Shown: in pieces, positions 1-9,100 of the stretch
Numbering within the stretch: the first letter of the stretch is position 1
Layout of the letters: each line of letters begins with the position of its first letter
Assembly: GCF_033096465.1 (NCBI RefSeq)
Contig: NZ_AP028156.1
Span: forward strand, 298,501-362,500
Length of the DNA: 64,000 nucleotides
Direction: 5' to 3'
DNA from: Blautia luti
GTDB taxonomy: Bacteria > Bacillota > Clostridia > Lachnospirales > Lachnospiraceae
Made by a program: the position numbers and the translations under genes
The notes under the pieces: model-generated
What the model saw: the letters and a program-made list of their open reading frames with translations, nothing else
Told to the model about the DNA's origin: nothing
Databases searched by the model: none

Positions 1-2172
1 AAAGATATCATCAGTGTAAGAAGCTATCATTATGAAGGTTATGTAAAAGGCGAACCAAGATATGAACTGAATGAGGATCCGCAGGAAACAGAGGTGGAGA
101 TCACAGATACAGAAGCGGTAATGAAAGCCGGAAGAATGACAGTGAGAGTAGACTTAAAAGACTTTAAGATCTCCTATGAGGCAGATGGAAAAGTTCTTAC
201 AAACATTGGATTCCGAAATCTGGGATATATGCAGTATGACAGAGCTACACTGACCAAGTTCCCGGAACCAAACTATATGGCAGCACAGTATCAGCCATAT
301 ATGGTAACAGAACTTTCCCTTGATCCGGGAGAATGCGTATATGGTCTCGGAGAAAGATTTACAGCATTTGTAAAGAACGGACAGGTAGTAGATGTATGGA
401 ATGAAGATGGTGGTACAGCTTCTCAGATTTCCTATAAGAATATCCCATTTTATGTAACAAGCAAACACTATGGTGTATTCGTAGACCATAGCGACAATGT
501 TTCTTTCGAAGTTGCCAGTGAGAAGGTTGAGAATGTAGGATTTTCCGTAAAAGGTGAAGAAATCCGTTATCATGTAATCTACGGCGATGACATTAAAGGT
601 GTGATTGAAACTTATACAGATCTGACAGGAAAACCGGCATTGCCTCCGGCATGGTCATTTGGATTATGGCTTTCCACATCCTTTACAACCAACTATGATG
701 AAGAGACAACCAATTCCTTTATCCAGGGAATGGCAGACAGAGATATTCCGTTAAGTGTATTCCATTTCGACTGCTTCTGGATGAAAGAGTTCCACTGGTG
801 TGATTTCGAATGGGATTCCAGAATTTTCCCGGATGTACCTGCGATGCTGAAACGTTATAAAGAAAAAGGTCTGAAGGTTTGCGTATGGATCAATCCATAT
901 ATTGCACAGGGAACCGCATTCTTCAAAGAAGGAATGGAAAAAGGATATCTGTTACAGCGTGCAGACGGAATGGGTGTAAAACAGATCGATAACTGGCAGC
1001 CTGGAATGGGACTGGTAGATTTTACCAATCCGGACGCAGTAAAATGGTACCAGAACAAACTGAAAACTCTGCTTGATATGGGCGTTGACTGCTTCAAGAC
1101 AGACTTCGGTGAAAGAATTCCTGTAGATGTGAAATATTATGATGGATCTGATCCTGTATCCATGCATAACTACTATACATACCTTTATAACAAAACTGTA
1201 TTCAGCCTCCTGAAAGAAGTAAAAGGAGAAGGAGAAGCCATCCTTTTCGCAAGAAGTGCTACAGCAGGTGGACAGCAGTTCCCGGTTCACTGGGGCGGTG
1301 ACTGCTCTGCAACCTATGCTTCCATGGCAGAGAGCTTAAGAGGCGGTCTGTCCTTCACATTATCAGGATTCTCTTTCTGGAGCCATGATATGGGTGGATT
1401 TGAAATGACAGCAGCACCGGATGTATACAAACGCTGGCTGCAGTTCGGCCTTCTTTCCACACATAGCCGTCTCCACGGTTCCAAGAGCTATCGTGTACCG
1501 TGGCTGTTTGATGAAGAAGCAGTAGATGTTTGCCGCAAGTTTACCAAGCTGAAATTAAGATTACTTCCATATCTGTACTCCATGGCTGTGAAATCACACA
1601 GAACCGGTATTCCGTCCATGAGAGCAATGATCATGGAATTTAACGATGATCCTGCAGTAAAATATCTGGATATGCAGTACATGTTAGGTGACAGCATTCT
1701 GGTAGCTCCGATCTTCAACAAAGAGAACCATGTAGAATATTATCTGCCGAAGGGAAAATGGACTCATCTGTTAAGCGGAGAAGTAAAAGAAGGCGGCAGA
1801 TGGTATGAAGAAACCTATGACTTCTTCTCACTGCCTGTATTCGTAAGAGAAAATACTCTGCTTTCCATCGGCGCAGTAGATACGACTGTTGATTACGAAT
1901 TGGAGAAAGATGTACAGATCCAGGTTTACGAGCTGAATGAAGCAGGTTCCTGCGAAGTTGTGACACGTAAAGGTGAGACAGCATTTATGGTAAATGCAGT
2001 CAAAGAAGGAAACAAACTCACACTGGAAACAACTAAAGAGAATCCGGGAATGACTTATCTTCTCAGAAACATTCACGAGGTTTCTGCAGTTGCAGGTGGC
2101 AGCGTAGTGAAAGATACAGAAGAAGGTATCATCCTGGCACCGGAAGGATGCAAGCTGGAGGCTACAATCTAA
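1..2172 (+). CDS. yicI: GH31 alpha-xylosidase, YicI-like (5' end cut by window edge)
   Basis: The reading frame is open from base 1, so the gene starts outside the window; the GTG at 94 is only an internal codon. The protein closely resembles E. coli YicI, a cytoplasmic GH31 enzyme that releases alpha-linked xylose from the non-reducing end of xyloglucan-type oligosaccharides. The nucleophile Asp lies in FKTDFGERIP (codon 1102-1104) and the acid/base Asp in HWGGDC (codon 1300-1302). The family signatures WSFGLWLSTSFTTNY and HSRLHGSKSYR are intact. It ends 3 nt before the GH127 gene, so the two are surely co-transcribed. Transporter and regulator genes of the operon are presumably upstream, out of view. 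Confidence 0.93.
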   Translation, partial: KDIISVRSYHYEGYVKGEPRYELNEDPQETEVEITDTEAVMKAGRMTVRVDLKDFKISYEADGKVLTNIGFRNLGYMQYDRATLTKFPEPNYMAAQYQPYMVTELSLDPGECVYGLGERFTAFVKNGQVVDVWNEDGGTASQISYKNIPFYVTSKHYGVFVDHSDNVSFEVASEKVENVGFSVKGEEIRYHVIYGDDIKGVIETYTDLTGKPALPPAWSFGLWLSTSFTTNYDEETTNSFIQGMADRDIPLSVFHFDCFWMKEFHWCDFEWDSRIFPDVPAMLKRYKEKGLKVCVWINPYIAQGTAFFKEGMEKGYLLQRADGMGVKQIDNWQPGMGLVDFTNPDAVKWYQNKLKTLLDMGVDCFKTDFGERIPVDVKYYDGSDPVSMHNYYTYLYNKTVFSLLKEVKGEGEAILFARSATAGGQQFPVHWGGDCSATYASMAESLRGGLSFTLSGFSFWSHDMGGFEMTAAPDVYKRWLQFGLLSTHSRLHGSKSYRVPWLFDEEAVDVCRKFTKLKLRLLPYLYSMAVKSHRTGIPSMRAMIMEFNDDPAVKYLDMQYMLGDSILVAPIFNKENHVEYYLPKGKWTHLLSGEVKEGGRWYEETYDFFSLPVFVRENTLLSIGAVDTTVDYELEKDVQIQVYELNEAGSCEVVTRKGETAFMVNAVKEGNKLTLETTKENPGMTYLLRNIHEVSAVAGGSVVKDTEEGIILAPEGCKLEATI

Positions 2173-2175
2173 ATT

Positions 2176-4137
2176 ATGGAAAATAACAGAATTCTTCAGA
2201 AGGGGGAGTGCGTGATTCGCAACTCCTTCTGGAACAGATATATTGATCTGGTGAAAAACAGCGTAGTCCCATATCAGTGGGATATTCTCAATGACAGAAG
2301 AGAGGACGCAGAACCAAGCCATGCCATTGATAACCTGCGTATTGCAGCAGGGGAGATGGAAGGACATTTCTACGGACAGGTTTTTCAGGACAGTGATGTG
2401 TATAAATGGTTGGAAGCCGTTGGAAATATTCTGATGCTTGAAAGAGATGAAGAACTGGAAAAACAGGCAGATTCTGTCATTGACCTGATCGCGAAAGCAC
2501 AGGAAGAGGACGGTTATCTGGATACTTATTTCTCTATCGAGGAACCGGACAAAAAATGGACAAATGTACTGGAATGCCATGAATTATACTGTGCAGGCCA
2601 TTTCATTGAAAGTGCAGTAGCTTATTACAGGGCAACCGGAAAAGAGAAGATCATTCAGGTAGCATATAAGCTGGCTGACTATTTGGACACTGTTTTCGGA
2701 CCGGAAGAAGGGAAACTTCACGGTTATCCGGGACACCAGGAGATTGAGATCGCACTGATCAAACTTTATGATCTCTCTGGAAATGAGAAGTATCTGAAAC
2801 TTGCCGGATACTTCATCAATACCAGAGGAACCAACCATTTCTTCGAGGAAGAATTTGAAAAGAGAGACCATGTCAGCTTCTGGGAGAAAGCCAGAACACC
2901 GGAACCCAACAGATATTATAATCAGTATCCATATAATTATTACAATCAGTTCCAGAGCCCTGTAAGAGAGCAGAAAAAGGCAGTAGGACATGCAGTACGA
3001 GGTGTCTACATGTACACTGCAATGGCTGATATGGCTGCGAAAACAGGAGATAAAGAACTGTTTAAAGCGTGCCGCACGATCTGGGACGATATTGTAAACT
3101 GCCAGATGTATATCACAGGCGGTATCGGTTCCACCAATTCCGGTGAGGCATTTACGAAAGATTACGACCTGCCGAATGATACCAATTATTCAGAAACCTG
3201 TGCATCCATCGGTCTGATCTTCTTTGCCCAGCGTATGCTTATGACAGAGACAGATTCCACTTATGGTGATGTGATCGAACAGGCACTTTATAATACAGTA
3301 CTTGGCGGTATGAATTATGAAGGAAACAGATTCTTCTATGTAAATCCTCTGGAATCTGTGCCGGAAGTATGCTATGACAACACACAGCGTCATCATGTAA
3401 AACCGGAAAGACAGAAATGGTTCGCATGCGCATGCTGCCCTCCGAACATTGCCAGACTGATTGGTGGTCTGTGGGATTATATTTATACAGCAGCAGAAGA
3501 TACTGTAAATGTACACCTGTATATTGCAGGCGATGCGAAAGTACAGGTGGGTAACAGCATCCTGAACATTACTCAGACAACTTCTTATCCTGAGAATGGC
3601 AGAATTCATTTCAAGGTTCAGGCAGATACAGACCGTGAGATCACATTGGCGCTGAGAATTCCGGGATGGGCAGAGCACTACACACTGCGCCTGAACGGAC
3701 AGGAGCTTACACCGGATAAAGTGGAGAAAGGCTATGCCTATCTTACACGCCCGTGGGCAGAAGCTGCGGAACTGGAAGTAGAATTTGACATGCAGCCGCG
3801 CTTCATGTGTGCCAACAGAAAGATCCATTATGATCTGGGACGTACAGCCATTATGAGAGGACCTGTGGTTTACTGTCTGGAAGAAGTGGATAACGGCAAA
3901 TATCTGGATGAGCTTTCTGTGGATACACAGGCAGGCCTGACAGAAGAGAAGAAAGAAGAATTCGGCGGATTTGTAGCACTGAAGGCGCAGGGAAGCAGGC
4001 TTCACGTGCCGGAAACAGATCAGCTTTATATGAATTATAATGCCAAGAGAGAGAAGGCAGAACTCACTGCAGTTCCATATCATCTGTGGAATAACAGAGG
4101 ACTGGGCGAAATGCAGGTATGGGTGAAGGCTGAATAA
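2176..4137 (+). CDS. GH127 beta-L-arabinofuranosidase
   Basis: This 653-residue protein matches the length and sequence pattern of Bifidobacterium HypBA1-type GH127 enzymes, which remove beta-L-arabinofuranose units with a zinc-bound cysteine nucleophile. The cysteine cluster FACACCPPNIARL contains the expected nucleophile and zinc ligands, and SGEAFTKDYDLPND followed by YSETCAS supplies the glutamates seen in the family. There is no signal peptide, so it acts in the cytoplasm on imported oligosaccharides. It begins 3 nt after the alpha-xylosidase stop; a GGAGG lies inside the preceding gene, implying translational coupling. The pairing suggests use of arabinose/xylose-decorated plant cell-wall fragments. 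The exact substrate is inference. Confidence 0.92.
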   Translation: MENNRILQKGECVIRNSFWNRYIDLVKNSVVPYQWDILNDRREDAEPSHAIDNLRIAAGEMEGHFYGQVFQDSDVYKWLEAVGNILMLERDEELEKQADSVIDLIAKAQEEDGYLDTYFSIEEPDKKWTNVLECHELYCAGHFIESAVAYYRATGKEKIIQVAYKLADYLDTVFGPEEGKLHGYPGHQEIEIALIKLYDLSGNEKYLKLAGYFINTRGTNHFFEEEFEKRDHVSFWEKARTPEPNRYYNQYPYNYYNQFQSPVREQKKAVGHAVRGVYMYTAMADMAAKTGDKELFKACRTIWDDIVNCQMYITGGIGSTNSGEAFTKDYDLPNDTNYSETCASIGLIFFAQRMLMTETDSTYGDVIEQALYNTVLGGMNYEGNRFFYVNPLESVPEVCYDNTQRHHVKPERQKWFACACCPPNIARLIGGLWDYIYTAAEDTVNVHLYIAGDAKVQVGNSILNITQTTSYPENGRIHFKVQADTDREITLALRIPGWAEHYTLRLNGQELTPDKVEKGYAYLTRPWAEAAELEVEFDMQPRFMCANRKIHYDLGRTAIMRGPVVYCLEEVDNGKYLDELSVDTQAGLTEEKKEEFGGFVALKAQGSRLHVPETDQLYMNYNAKREKAELTAVPYHLWNNRGLGEMQVWVKAE

Positions 4138-4183
4138 TCTGGCAGCAACAGTTTATAAAATTTTTAGACTTTCGACAAAAAAT

Positions 4184-4212
4184 AGGACTGGACAAATCAT
4201 TTGTCCGGTCCT
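4184..4212. terminator. Hairpin after the glycosidase operon
   Basis: Two 13-nt arms (AGGACTGGACAAA and TTTGTCCGGTCCT, one G-U pair) with a 3-nt loop lie 47 nt after the GH127 stop. An A-tract precedes the hairpin on the plus strand but no U-tract follows. It would therefore be a classical intrinsic terminator only for minus-strand transcripts, though it may still stop the plus-strand operon. Confidence 0.55.
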
Positions 4213-4343
4213 ATAATAATATTCACCAGAGATCTTCTGGTAATTCAATCCCGCCAGCTCGGCGGTAAATTCCACTTTATTTTTATGAAACACATAAGAG
4301 AGAATAGGGAGGTGATGCGTATGTATTTTTTCACCTTTTTCCT

Positions 4344-4829
4344 GTGATGATCGCGTGGACTGCCATGATCATGGATCTGAGGACTGCCAGGATCGATAAC
4401 GGCTGGATCTTGTTTTCCATGGCTGTGGGAGCTGTCTGCTGTACAATGGAAAAAGGCATTGCCGGAATGTTTTTTTACGCTGCAGGAAGCAGCATACCAT
4501 TGATCCTGATCATTTTGTTTGGATTTGGCATGCTGGGTGCAGGAGATATTAAACTTTTCTGTGCACTGGGAGGTGTGATGGGCACCGCCGGCATTCTGAA
4601 ATGTATTCTTGTTTCCTTTATTCTGGGAGCATTCATTTCAGTTCTGATCTTAATGTTCAGCCGCAGTTTCTGCGAAAGAATCCTCTACTTCATTTACTAT
4701 ATCGGGCAGACTGTCCGGGAAAGGAAAGTAATACCTTACCGCAGGAAAGACATATCTGCTTCGGAGAATTTTCATTTCACCGTTCCGATCTTTCTGAGTG
4801 TTGTGTTATATGCGGGAGGTGTTTATTAA
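4344..4829 (+). CDS. A24 prepilin peptidase (TadV/CpaA-like)
   Basis: A 161-residue polytopic membrane protein. The two aspartates of A24 prepilin peptidases are visible in MDLRTARIDN (about residue 12) and GAGDIKLF (about residue 68). These enzymes cut the positively charged leader from Flp-type prepilins. It is the first gene of a Tad-like locus; the next gene begins 6 nt after its stop. The start is uncertain. A good ribosome site (GGGAGGTG, 4307-4314) serves an ATG at 4321 in another frame that stops after eight codons and overlaps the ATG at 4347. One inserted T would fuse the two frames into a natural N-terminus, so a sequence or natural indel is possible. Confidence 0.8.
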   Translation: MMIAWTAMIMDLRTARIDNGWILFSMAVGAVCCTMEKGIAGMFFYAAGSSIPLILIILFGFGMLGAGDIKLFCALGGVMGTAGILKCILVSFILGAFISVLILMFSRSFCERILYFIYYIGQTVRERKVIPYRRKDISASENFHFTVPIFLSVVLYAGGVY

Positions 4830-4835
4830 AGGAAA

Positions 4836-5849
4836 TTGAAGAAAAATATATTCGCAGTCTGCGATCTGGAGGTAGATTATGCCCTGAATTTCATGGACTA
4901 TCTCAATCAGAAAAAGAATATCCCTTTTGAGATACAGGTATTTACAGCAGTAGAGAACCTGATCGCCTATGGGAAAAAGACACGCATAGAGTTGCTGTTG
5001 ATCTCCGGACGTGCCATGTGCCGTGAAGTCCGGGAATTAGATATTGGGAAGATCATCATTCTGTCGGAGGGAGTACATTCTCCGGAGCTTGATACCTATC
5101 CCAGTGTGTATAAGTATCAGTCTTCTTCTGATGTGATCCGTGAAGTGATGGAGTGCTACGGGGCCGAGAAAAAGACAGTCCCCGGGCAGTACACAGTGCT
5201 GAAAAAGACCACGGAGATGCTGGGTGTTTTTTCTCCGCTGGGGCGTTGTCTGAAAACTTCCTTTGCGCTGACATTAGGGCAGATACTTGCGAAAGAAAGA
5301 GCAGTGCTTTATCTGAATCTGGAAGAATATTCCGGGTTTGAGGAACTGATGGGGAGAGGATTTGCCCATAATCTGAGTGATCTTCTCTATTATGTACGGC
5401 AGGATAATCAGAATCTCATCCATAAGATGAACAGCATGGTCCAGAGCATCAATAACCTGGATTATGTTCCTCCTGTACAGACACCGGCAGATATCAGAAG
5501 TGCAGCGTGGAAAGACTGGGAACGGCTTCTGCAGATGATCAGTACAGAAAGTTCTTACGAGGTGATCGTTCTGGATATAGGGAATGGCATTGATGAGAAC
5601 TTTCAGCTTCTGGATCTGTGTAAACGGATCTACATGCCGGTGTTGTCTGATGCCGTTTCCATGTGCAAGATTGCGCAGTTTGAGAATCTGGTACGCATAT
5701 GGGATTTTCCACAGATCCTGGAGAAGACTGTACGGATCAGCCCTCCTTTCCATATGGTCAGTTCGCCTTCACCTGCCTATATCGAGCAGCTGATGTGGAG
5801 CGAACTGGGAGATTATGTGCGGGAACTGATCAGAAAGGAAAAAGGATGA
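4836..5849 (+). CDS. TadZ/CpaE-like pilus localisation protein with degenerate P-loop
   Basis: 337 residues, starting at a TTG (4836) just after AAAGGAAA. The N-terminal ~110 residues look like an atypical receiver-type domain and the rest like a MinD/ParA-type ATPase, the architecture of CpaE/TadZ proteins that place the Tad secretion machine in the cell. The loop at about residues 134-143 (SPLGRCLKTS) replaces the normal KGGxGKT/S: the last Lys and Thr/Ser are kept, the first Lys is not. The chain is otherwise weakly conserved, so the call leans on position directly before the CpaF-type ATPase gene (7-nt gap). ATP hydrolysis is doubtful. Confidence 0.72.
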   Translation: MKKNIFAVCDLEVDYALNFMDYLNQKKNIPFEIQVFTAVENLIAYGKKTRIELLLISGRAMCREVRELDIGKIIILSEGVHSPELDTYPSVYKYQSSSDVIREVMECYGAEKKTVPGQYTVLKKTTEMLGVFSPLGRCLKTSFALTLGQILAKERAVLYLNLEEYSGFEELMGRGFAHNLSDLLYYVRQDNQNLIHKMNSMVQSINNLDYVPPVQTPADIRSAAWKDWERLLQMISTESSYEVIVLDIGNGIDENFQLLDLCKRIYMPVLSDAVSMCKIAQFENLVRIWDFPQILEKTVRISPPFHMVSSPSPAYIEQLMWSELGDYVRELIRKEKG

Positions 5850-5856
5850 ATGACGA

Positions 5857-7047
5857 ATGAATAACGAAACATTTCGTATACTCCGGCAGATGCTTATGGA
5901 ACAGCTGGATCTGTCCAGAGAGCTGACGGATAAGGAGATTCTGGAACAGATTGATGAACTGCTTCTGGATCAGGGGCAGGAGGTTCATATTGCTTTGAAA
6001 GATAAGGTGATCCTGAGGCAGGAGCTGTTTTATTCCGTCCGTAAACTGGATGTGCTTCAGGAACTGGTGGAGGATGAGTCTGTAACAGAGATCATGGTGA
6101 ACGGACCGGAGACTATCTTTATAGAGAGAAACGGTAAACTGATGAGATGGCACAAGAGTTTCACATCCAGAGAGAAACTGGAAGATGTGATCCAGCAAAT
6201 TGTCGGGAAGTGTAACCGTGTAGTCAATGAATCTATGCCTATTGTGGATGCCAGGCTGGATAATGGTGCCAGAGTGAACGCAGTGGTTTACCCGGTAGCG
6301 TTAAACGGGCCGATCCTGACAATCCGGCGTTTCCCGGAACACCCCATTACAATGGAGAAACTTATAGAACTGGGGAGTATTACTCAGGAATGTGCACAGT
6401 TTCTCCAGAAACTGGTAAATGCCAGATATTCCATGGTCATAGGCGGAGGAACCGGCAGCGGCAAGACGACTTTCCTGGCAGCACTGTCAGAATACATTCC
6501 CAGGGATGAACGACTGATCACCATAGAAGATAATGCAGAGCTTCGCATCCGTGGGATTGAGAATCTGGTGCGTCTGGAAGCAAAGATGGCCAATATGGCA
6601 GGTGCTCCTGCTGTTACCATTCGTGATCTGATCCGGTCGGCATTGCGTATGCGGCCGGACAGGATCATTGTGGGAGAGGTCAGGGGCGGGGAAGCGATGG
6701 ATATGCTTCAGGCACTGAACACAGGGCACGAAGGGTCACTGTCCACAGCGCATGCCAATTCAGCAGAGGATATGCTGTCACGTCTGGAAACCATGGTCCT
6801 TATGGGAGTGGAGCTTCCACTGGAAGCCATTCGCAGGCAGATCGCATCCGGCGTGGATATCCTGGTACATCTGGGGCGTATGCGGGACAGATCCAGAAAG
6901 GTGCTGGAAGTAACCGAAGTGTGCGGCTTTGAAGACGGACAGATCCGGATCAGGCCGCTGTATCAATGGCAGGAGGGGAAAGGGCTGGTAAAGACTGCAC
7001 CCCTTCTCCATATGGAAAAACTGGAAAGAGCAGGGATTGAACTATGA
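5857..7047 (+). CDS. CpaF/TadA-family secretion ATPase
   Basis: A 396-residue cytoplasmic hexameric ATPase of the type II/IV secretion superfamily, expected to power Flp-type pilus assembly. The Walker A motif GGGTGSGKTT is at about residues 195-204, the Walker B region IIVGEVRGGE at about 270, and the downstream HEGSLSTAHANS (His box) is typical of CpaF/TadA. The N-terminal domain contains EIMVNGPETIFIERNGK, also standard. The start ATG follows the previous stop closely (AAAAGGA before it), and its stop overlaps the ATG of the tadB-like gene (ATGA), showing translational coupling through the operon. Confidence 0.93.
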   Translation: MNNETFRILRQMLMEQLDLSRELTDKEILEQIDELLLDQGQEVHIALKDKVILRQELFYSVRKLDVLQELVEDESVTEIMVNGPETIFIERNGKLMRWHKSFTSREKLEDVIQQIVGKCNRVVNESMPIVDARLDNGARVNAVVYPVALNGPILTIRRFPEHPITMEKLIELGSITQECAQFLQKLVNARYSMVIGGGTGSGKTTFLAALSEYIPRDERLITIEDNAELRIRGIENLVRLEAKMANMAGAPAVTIRDLIRSALRMRPDRIIVGEVRGGEAMDMLQALNTGHEGSLSTAHANSAEDMLSRLETMVLMGVELPLEAIRRQIASGVDILVHLGRMRDRSRKVLEVTEVCGFEDGQIRIRPLYQWQEGKGLVKTAPLLHMEKLERAGIEL

Positions 7048-7817
7048 AAGGGAAAGTAAAAGAACGATCATACAGGAAAACAGATTATGAACAGTATCAT
7101 TTTTCAGTAAAGGAACTGGTGAAATATCTGGGGCAGGCGGCAGCTTTATGTATGGCAGCAGATTACTTGTTTTACAGAAATCTGTGGCTGCTTATGTCTA
7201 TTATTCCGGTTTCTGCCTTTTATCTGAAATGGCAGAGAAACCGAATGATCCGGGAGCGCAGGAAAAGACTGAATTATCAGTTTAAGGATGCACTCACTTC
7301 TCTCAGTGTGGCTGTGCAGGCCGGATATTCAGTGGAGAGTGCGGTGATGTCCTGTGTACGGGATCTGGAACGCCTTTATGGAAGAGGCGCAGATATTGTG
7401 GAGGAATTCCGGTATATTGAGAGTCAGCAGCAAGTGAGCGTACCCCTGGAAGAACTGTTTATGGATCTGGGTGAGCGAAGCCAGGTAGAAGATATTGAGA
7501 ATTTTGCATCTGTTTTTTATACGGCGAAGAGAACAGGTGGAGATATGAACAGAGTGATCCAGAAGGTGGCGCGGATGCTGGGAGACAAGATCGATGTAAA
7601 GAAGGAGATTGAAGCGACACTGGCTGCGAAGAAATCAGAGCAGATGATCATGAGTTTCATGCCTGCAGGAATCATTGTCTATCTTCAGATGACTTCGCCG
7701 GGATTCTTAAGTGTTCTTTATGGAAATCCCTTTGGAATTGCCGCAATGAGTATCTGCCTGGCTGTTTATGGAACTTCTTACTGGCTTGGCAGAAAGATCG
7801 TAGATATAGAGGTATAA
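7044..7817 (+). CDS. TadB-like inner-membrane platform protein (T2SSF domain)
   Basis: 257 residues with two hydrophobic segments near residues 30-55, a cytoplasmic T2SSF domain (FKDALTSLSVAVQAGYSVESA is the recognisable stretch) and a C-terminal membrane segment pair. TadB and TadC form the membrane platform on which the TadA ATPase acts to add pilin subunits. The start overlaps the ATPase gene by four bases; the TadC-like gene begins 8 nt downstream. Order and overlap match Tad loci in other bacteria, so the role is well supported although sequence identity to Gram-negative TadB is low. Confidence 0.85.
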   Translation: MKGKVKERSYRKTDYEQYHFSVKELVKYLGQAAALCMAADYLFYRNLWLLMSIIPVSAFYLKWQRNRMIRERRKRLNYQFKDALTSLSVAVQAGYSVESAVMSCVRDLERLYGRGADIVEEFRYIESQQQVSVPLEELFMDLGERSQVEDIENFASVFYTAKRTGGDMNRVIQKVARMLGDKIDVKKEIEATLAAKKSEQMIMSFMPAGIIVYLQMTSPGFLSVLYGNPFGIAAMSICLAVYGTSYWLGRKIVDIEV

Positions 7818-7825
7818 CAAGAAGA

Positions 7826-8857
7826 ATGTGGGTACATATTGCCGTTTTTGGTATGATCCTGGCTCTGTATGTGGGATGGAGAAAGGGCTGGATCCCATCG
7901 GAAGGTATCGGCGGAAGAGAAGGAATAAGGCTTTTTATCACAGTTGCCCTGGCAGGCAATGTGCTGGGAATGCTTCTCACAGCAGGAGGCAGCGGACAGG
8001 TGTACTCCCGGGGATATCGACTGGAAAAGGAGGATACAGGATCTTATGAGAAGGAATTCATGGTATCCGTGGATGGAGAAGAAGCAGGCACCCTGCACAT
8101 TCAGGTACCGGAAAAAGAATCTGAAGAACAAAAAGGACAGGAACAGAGTCAGGAACTGACACAGGAAGAACAGGAGAAAAAGGATCTTGCAGAAGAAGTT
8201 GCCAGATATAACGAAGAGAAGGCAGATCCGGATTATTACTATCTTCCTGATGAGATTGAAGGAAAAACCCTGACATGGGAAACTCCGGAAGATACTTCCG
8301 GAAGATTGCTGACAGGCCTGTTTCTGGCTGCGGCTATGGTTGTTCTTGTTATGAAAGGAAGAGAAGAACAGGTTCAGATCCAGAAACGATATGAAGAACT
8401 TCTGATGGATTATCCTGGCCTGATCATGAAATTTACTCTTCTGGTACAGGCAGGAATGACTGTGCGGAAAGCATTTCAGAAGATAGCAGCAGATTACAGG
8501 AGAAAGAAAAACAGGAAACCAAGAACTGCCTATGAAGAAATCCGTACAGTCTGCTATGAAATGGAGAGCGGAGTCTCGGAAAGTGAGGCATACCGAAGAT
8601 TCGGGGAACGATGTGGTCAGGCGAAATACAAAACACTGGCTACACTTCTGATCCAGAATCTTCAGAAAGGAAGCAGCCAGATGGCAGATATGCTGGAACG
8701 GGAATCTGTGGAAGCATGGGAAGAGCGTAAGCGGAAAGCCAGAGTTCTGGGCGAAGCCGCGGCTACGAAACTTCTGTTTCCCATGATGCTGATGCTGGTG
8801 GTAGTTATGGCCATTGTGATGATCCCGGCATTTCTTTCCTTTTATGGAGGAACCTGA
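7826..8857 (+). CDS. TadC-like platform protein with an acidic extracytoplasmic insertion
   Basis: 343 residues. The C-terminal half is a T2SSF domain (LLMDYPGLIMKFTLLVQAGM and LLIQNLQKGSSQMADMLERE are characteristic) ending in a membrane segment. The N-terminus differs from standard TadC: two short membrane helices (about residues 3-17 and 34-52) are followed by a ~100-residue acidic stretch, then another helix at about 155-172 that leads into the T2SSF domain. By the positive-inside rule the acidic stretch is probably outside the cell; it is rich in Glu/Gln with a short strand-like segment (FMVSVDGEEAGTLHIQVPEK). It may contact pilin or cell wall; that is inference. Confidence 0.82.
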   Translation: MWVHIAVFGMILALYVGWRKGWIPSEGIGGREGIRLFITVALAGNVLGMLLTAGGSGQVYSRGYRLEKEDTGSYEKEFMVSVDGEEAGTLHIQVPEKESEEQKGQEQSQELTQEEQEKKDLAEEVARYNEEKADPDYYYLPDEIEGKTLTWETPEDTSGRLLTGLFLAAAMVVLVMKGREEQVQIQKRYEELLMDYPGLIMKFTLLVQAGMTVRKAFQKIAADYRRKKNRKPRTAYEEIRTVCYEMESGVSESEAYRRFGERCGQAKYKTLATLLIQNLQKGSSQMADMLERESVEAWEERKRKARVLGEAAATKLLFPMMLMLVVVMAIVMIPAFLSFYGGT

Positions 8858-8879
8858 GATATAAGAACGGAGGGGAAAT

Positions 8880-9068
8880 ATGAAACAATTGAAACAACTG
8901 AAAAGACTTCTGTGTAATTTCGCAGAAGAAGAGGACGCGGTAGGCGTTGTAGAGATCATTTTGATTCTGGTGGTCCTGATTGGACTTGTTATTATTTTCA
9001 AGGAACAGCTGACGAATCTGGTCAGAAGCATTCTTTCCAAAATCGCGAAACAAAGTAACTCTATTTGA
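8880..9068 (+). CDS. Flp-like pilin subunit
   Basis: A 62-residue protein with a short charged N-terminus, then EEDAVGVVEIILILVVLIGL: a small hydrophobic helix with a Glu five residues into the presumed mature N-terminus, the hallmark of Flp/type IV-like pilins. The likely cleavage site is near the EEDAVG stretch, by one of the two A24 peptidases of this locus. Size (about 60 residues) and position after the tadBC-like pair fit the major pilin. A clear ribosome site (CGGAGGGG) precedes the ATG. It is short, but start, stop, ribosome site and family signature all agree. Confidence 0.85.
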   Translation: MKQLKQLKRLLCNFAEEEDAVGVVEIILILVVLIGLVIIFKEQLTNLVRSILSKIAKQSNSI

Positions 9069-9100
9069 TGAAATAACTGCAGGGAGAAGGTGTACTCAGA

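Noticed and set aside
94..2172. GTG at 94 as the true start of the alpha-xylosidase
   Set aside because: The frame is open to base 1, no ribosome site precedes the GTG, and family members extend about 80 residues further.
4213..4343. c-di-GMP riboswitch ahead of the pilus locus
   Set aside because: Short palindromes (such as CCGCC-AGCT-CGGCGG) exist but no GEMM core is found.
7778..9040. 420-codon minus-strand frame across the tadC-like gene
   Set aside because: Antisense shadow: rich in Ser, Phe, Cys and His, no ribosome site, no known pattern, and covers three well-supported plus-strand genes.
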